Source: CAIUGU01 sp031398625
GTDB taxonomy: Bacteria; Pseudomonadota; Gammaproteobacteria; Steroidobacterales; Steroidobacteraceae
DNA length: 15,235 nucleotides
Direction of reading: 5' to 3'
NCBI GenBank assembly: GCA_031398625.1
Contig: JANNNQ010000294.1
Location: 1-15,235, forward strand
Each line of letters begins with the position of its first letter. Within the stretch, counting starts at the first letter, position 1. The position numbers and the translations under genes were made by a program. Below the pieces are notes generated by a model, which did not search any database, was not told the DNA's origin, and saw nothing but the letters and a program-made list of their open reading frames with translations. Below, in pieces: positions 14,001 through 15,235 of this stretch.

Positions 14001-15235
14001 ACACATACCGTCTTTCCAGATGCCGGAGTTTGAGCCCCGGGGCGGCCACCCGCTGCAACCTCGAATCAACGGCCACCAGGTCAACGGCTCTCTCACCGCC
14101 GCGCGACACGAAGTCGAGTCTTCCATCCGCCTTCCAGCCGACCAGGAAAGGCAGGCTCGATACCAGCTGCGCGGCCTCGCCCGTGACCCCTCTCCCGCCA
14201 TCGGCTTCGAAACCCTGTACGACGATACCGGCACGATAGGTCGCCCTTGCGAAGCGGCCGAGATTCAAATCGAAAGCAGTCCGGCCCGTTGTATCGGTGC
14301 GCTGATCGGAGAGGTTCTCAGAGAAGCCTTCCCGGGCCGCCTGCGGATCACGGAACTGGTAGTCCGGGTAACGGGAGAACGAAGGGAACGCCGGCGACAG
14401 GCGCAACGTGGCACGCACACGACGATCAGCAGCAGGCGTTCCGAACAGATTCTCCAGGTTGATCACCGCCTGCAGATTCTCGGGCGCCACCCAGCCCTCC
14501 GCTGCTTCGGCAGAAAAATGGGTGCTCATCCGCAGCCGGTCCGGCAGGAATTCCTGGACCACCACCGTCGTCGACCCGATCAGGTCCTGCCGGTTCGCGG
14601 TACGCACTACGTACAGATTGACGCTGTAATTGCCGACCGGTGCACTCGTTCGCGTCTGGTAGCGGAAGTCCTCGAAGCCCGCGGGTGACAGCGCGATGGT
14701 GTCGTTCTTCACCGACAGCCCGCGCGGATCGGTAATCTCCACCCGCAGCGGCAAGCCTGCCGGCAATGCCCGCCAGTCCTGCGTCTTCACGATCGCGCCG
14801 ATGCGGATCTCATCGCCGGGCCGGTAGATGCCCCGATCGGAAAACAGGTATGCACCGAGTGCCGCCCGTTCCGTCCGGTTGCTGATGCCGCCCACATCGA
14901 ACCGCGACAGGTTCAGGGGCTGGATGTGCGAGTTGATCGGCAGGAACGAACTGTCTGTGCCGCGTTGTGCGAGATAGAGCACGGGCTCCTTCTCTTCCTT
15001 GAAACCGCGCAGGTCGGGAAAACGCGCATGACCTTCCGCGTCCGTCGTTGCAGAGAGCACCGGTTCGCCGTTGCGGCCGATGCCCTGCAGCGTCACATCG
15101 GCCACGGGTTCGCCGGTGGATACGGACTGCACGAAAATGTCCTGGCTGCCGTCCGCAGCGCGCTTGGCCAGCAACCCCATATCGGTCACGACGATCAGAC
15201 GGGTGTCGGTGGTCTGTCCATCGCCGTAACGTGCC
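11095..15235 (-). CDS. yfhM: Bacterial alpha-2-macroglobulin (YfhM type), partial at the N-terminus
   Basis: A large periplasmic protease-trapping protein. 1379 residues are visible, and the frame is open to the window edge (ARYGDGQTTDTRLIVVTD), so the signal peptide or lipobox and first macroglobulin domains are missing; full-length homologues are about 1,500-1,900 residues. An internal GTG at 15189 is not a credible start, because family-like sequence continues upstream. Visible features are: repeated MG-type beta domains; IYRPGDEIRIGAIVK near the start; the A2M domain with DYFNGRLRIMAVAVNG; the thioester motif in RYPYSCTEQ (CTEQ codons at 12505-12516) opening the helical thioester domain; and a C-terminal segment ending YGESMYDATVRARSTAGRIVV. 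The thioester Cys and Gln are present, but the second residue is Thr rather than the Leu of E. coli and Salmonella CLEQ. It overlaps pbpC by 4 bases. Confidence 0.95.
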   Translation of the reverse strand, partial: ARYGDGQTTDTRLIVVTDMGLLAKRAADGSQDIFVQSVSTGEPVADVTLQGIGRNGEPVLSATTDAEGHARFPDLRGFKEEKEPVLYLAQRGTDSSFLPINSHIQPLNLSRFDVGGISNRTERAALGAYLFSDRGIYRPGDEIRIGAIVKTQDWRALPAGLPLRVEITDPRGLSVKNDTIALSPAGFEDFRYQTRTSAPVGNYSVNLYVVRTANRQDLIGSTTVVVQEFLPDRLRMSTHFSAEAAEGWVAPENLQAVINLENLFGTPAADRRVRATLRLSPAFPSFSRYPDYQFRDPQAAREGFSENLSDQRTDTTGRTAFDLNLGRFARATYRAGIVVQGFEADGGRGVTGEAAQLVSSLPFLVGWKADGRLDFVSRGGERAVDLVAVDSRLQRVAAPGLKLRHLERRYVSVLLRQENGTYKYESRQKEVPLGETDFALPGGSTKIDLDTATPGSFSYLVDDGSGQTYARIDYTVAGAANLTRSLEKNSELQVVLDKRDYAPGETISLQVQAPYVGAGLITIERDRVYSWQWFKTTTTASIQQIKVPEGLEGNGYVSVSFVRDPGSDEIYTAPLSYGVQPFSIALDARRNAVQLRVPGIVKPGASVAIRYRTAQSSRIVLFAVDEGILQVARYASPDPLASFFQKRSLDVTTRQILDLILPEFRASMLSAPGGDQGALLGANLNPFKRKTDLPVAWWSGVLDAGSQEREIAFTAPDYFNGRLRIMAVAVNGSSIGTAEQATLVRGDFVLLPNTPLTVTPGDEFDVSVGVANNLAGSGAEASVAVTVQGSPQFEVIGPATITQRIPELGESSVRFRIRTRDVLGSGHLLFKAAIGNTGSQLQATVSVRPASAYMTSLQAGRFQRSASTPVTRSLYPEFRTLNVSVSSLPLALAHGLTAYLDRYPYSCTEQLVSQAMPAIVLSQRPEFGELKARQDANLSTLIDELRARQTGDGAFRYWAGGVETVDFVSVYALHVLLEASERGATVPADLLAAGRDFLSRLARRDGNSMEDERASAYALYLLARQGTVVSNEAAALQRRLTSRYQDQWQKDIVAAYLAAAYQLMKQQRLADQTIARVAFGGSNSMDRWNYPMTSDGMLLYLLAKHFPARLPALPATFLPTLVDRVQKGEYVSLSAATTILALDAYATAIGDAAVAKIVVEATQADRSKQMLTLPGGLFPKAEFPAATRTLDFGSDSPVSSYYLVNQSGFDRSPATEVLTQGLEIIREFLSAEGQPVTAVKVGDEVTVRVRFRAINRPVIADAVLVDLLPGGFDLVLPAASEPGAEGAFGGEDREDSSGSSGCACLFLASRPGNFPDFADLREDRVVVYGSATDQVQEFSYRIKATNAGTYTVPAAYGESMYDATVRARSTAGRIVVTQP

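Overview
The window is GC-rich, tightly packed chromosomal DNA from a gammaproteobacterium. The rnr-rlmB-rpsF-rpsR-(DUF2232)-rplI-dnaB-alr order with a neighbouring tRNA-Leu resembles, as I recall it, the Pseudomonas arrangement and related orders in Xanthomonadales/Nevskiales-like lineages. No 16S or lineage marker is present, so the taxon is inferred. Every protein gene lies on the minus strand; the only plus-strand gene is the tRNA.

Right part (8795-15235): a two-gene minus-strand unit. A periplasmic alpha-2-macroglobulin (YfhM type, cut by the window edge at its N-terminus) overlaps by 4 bases (ATGA) with pbpC, which encodes penicillin-binding protein 1C. This is the known bacterial pairing in which the macroglobulin is thought to trap invading proteases while PBP1C repairs the wall.

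Middle (8370-8560): a divergent junction. tRNA-Leu(CAG) reads rightward from a strong sigma70-type promoter (TTGACA, 17-base spacer, TACATT, GC-rich discriminator), while rnr reads leftward.

Left part (285-8370): an RNA, ribosome and replication cluster on the minus strand. It holds rnr (RNase R), rlmB (23S rRNA Gm2251 methyltransferase, TTG start touching the rnr stop), a 303-base gap with a candidate rpsF promoter and structured leader, rpsF (S6), rpsR (S18), a DUF2232 membrane protein, rplI (L9), dnaB (replicative helicase) and alr (alanine racemase). priB, which sits between rpsF and rpsR in E. coli, is absent. The rpsF leader can fold so that the Shine-Dalgarno site is paired, with a competing hairpin that frees it. 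That fits autogenous control by an S6:S18 complex.

Left edge (1-284): non-coding, with a 28-base imperfect direct repeat and an intrinsic terminator whose better U-tract faces plus-strand transcription.

I found no mobile element, CRISPR array, toxin-antitoxin or defence system. The content is core genome, and the most interesting signals are regulatory: the rpsF leader, the dnaB-alr hairpin and the repeat region at the left edge.
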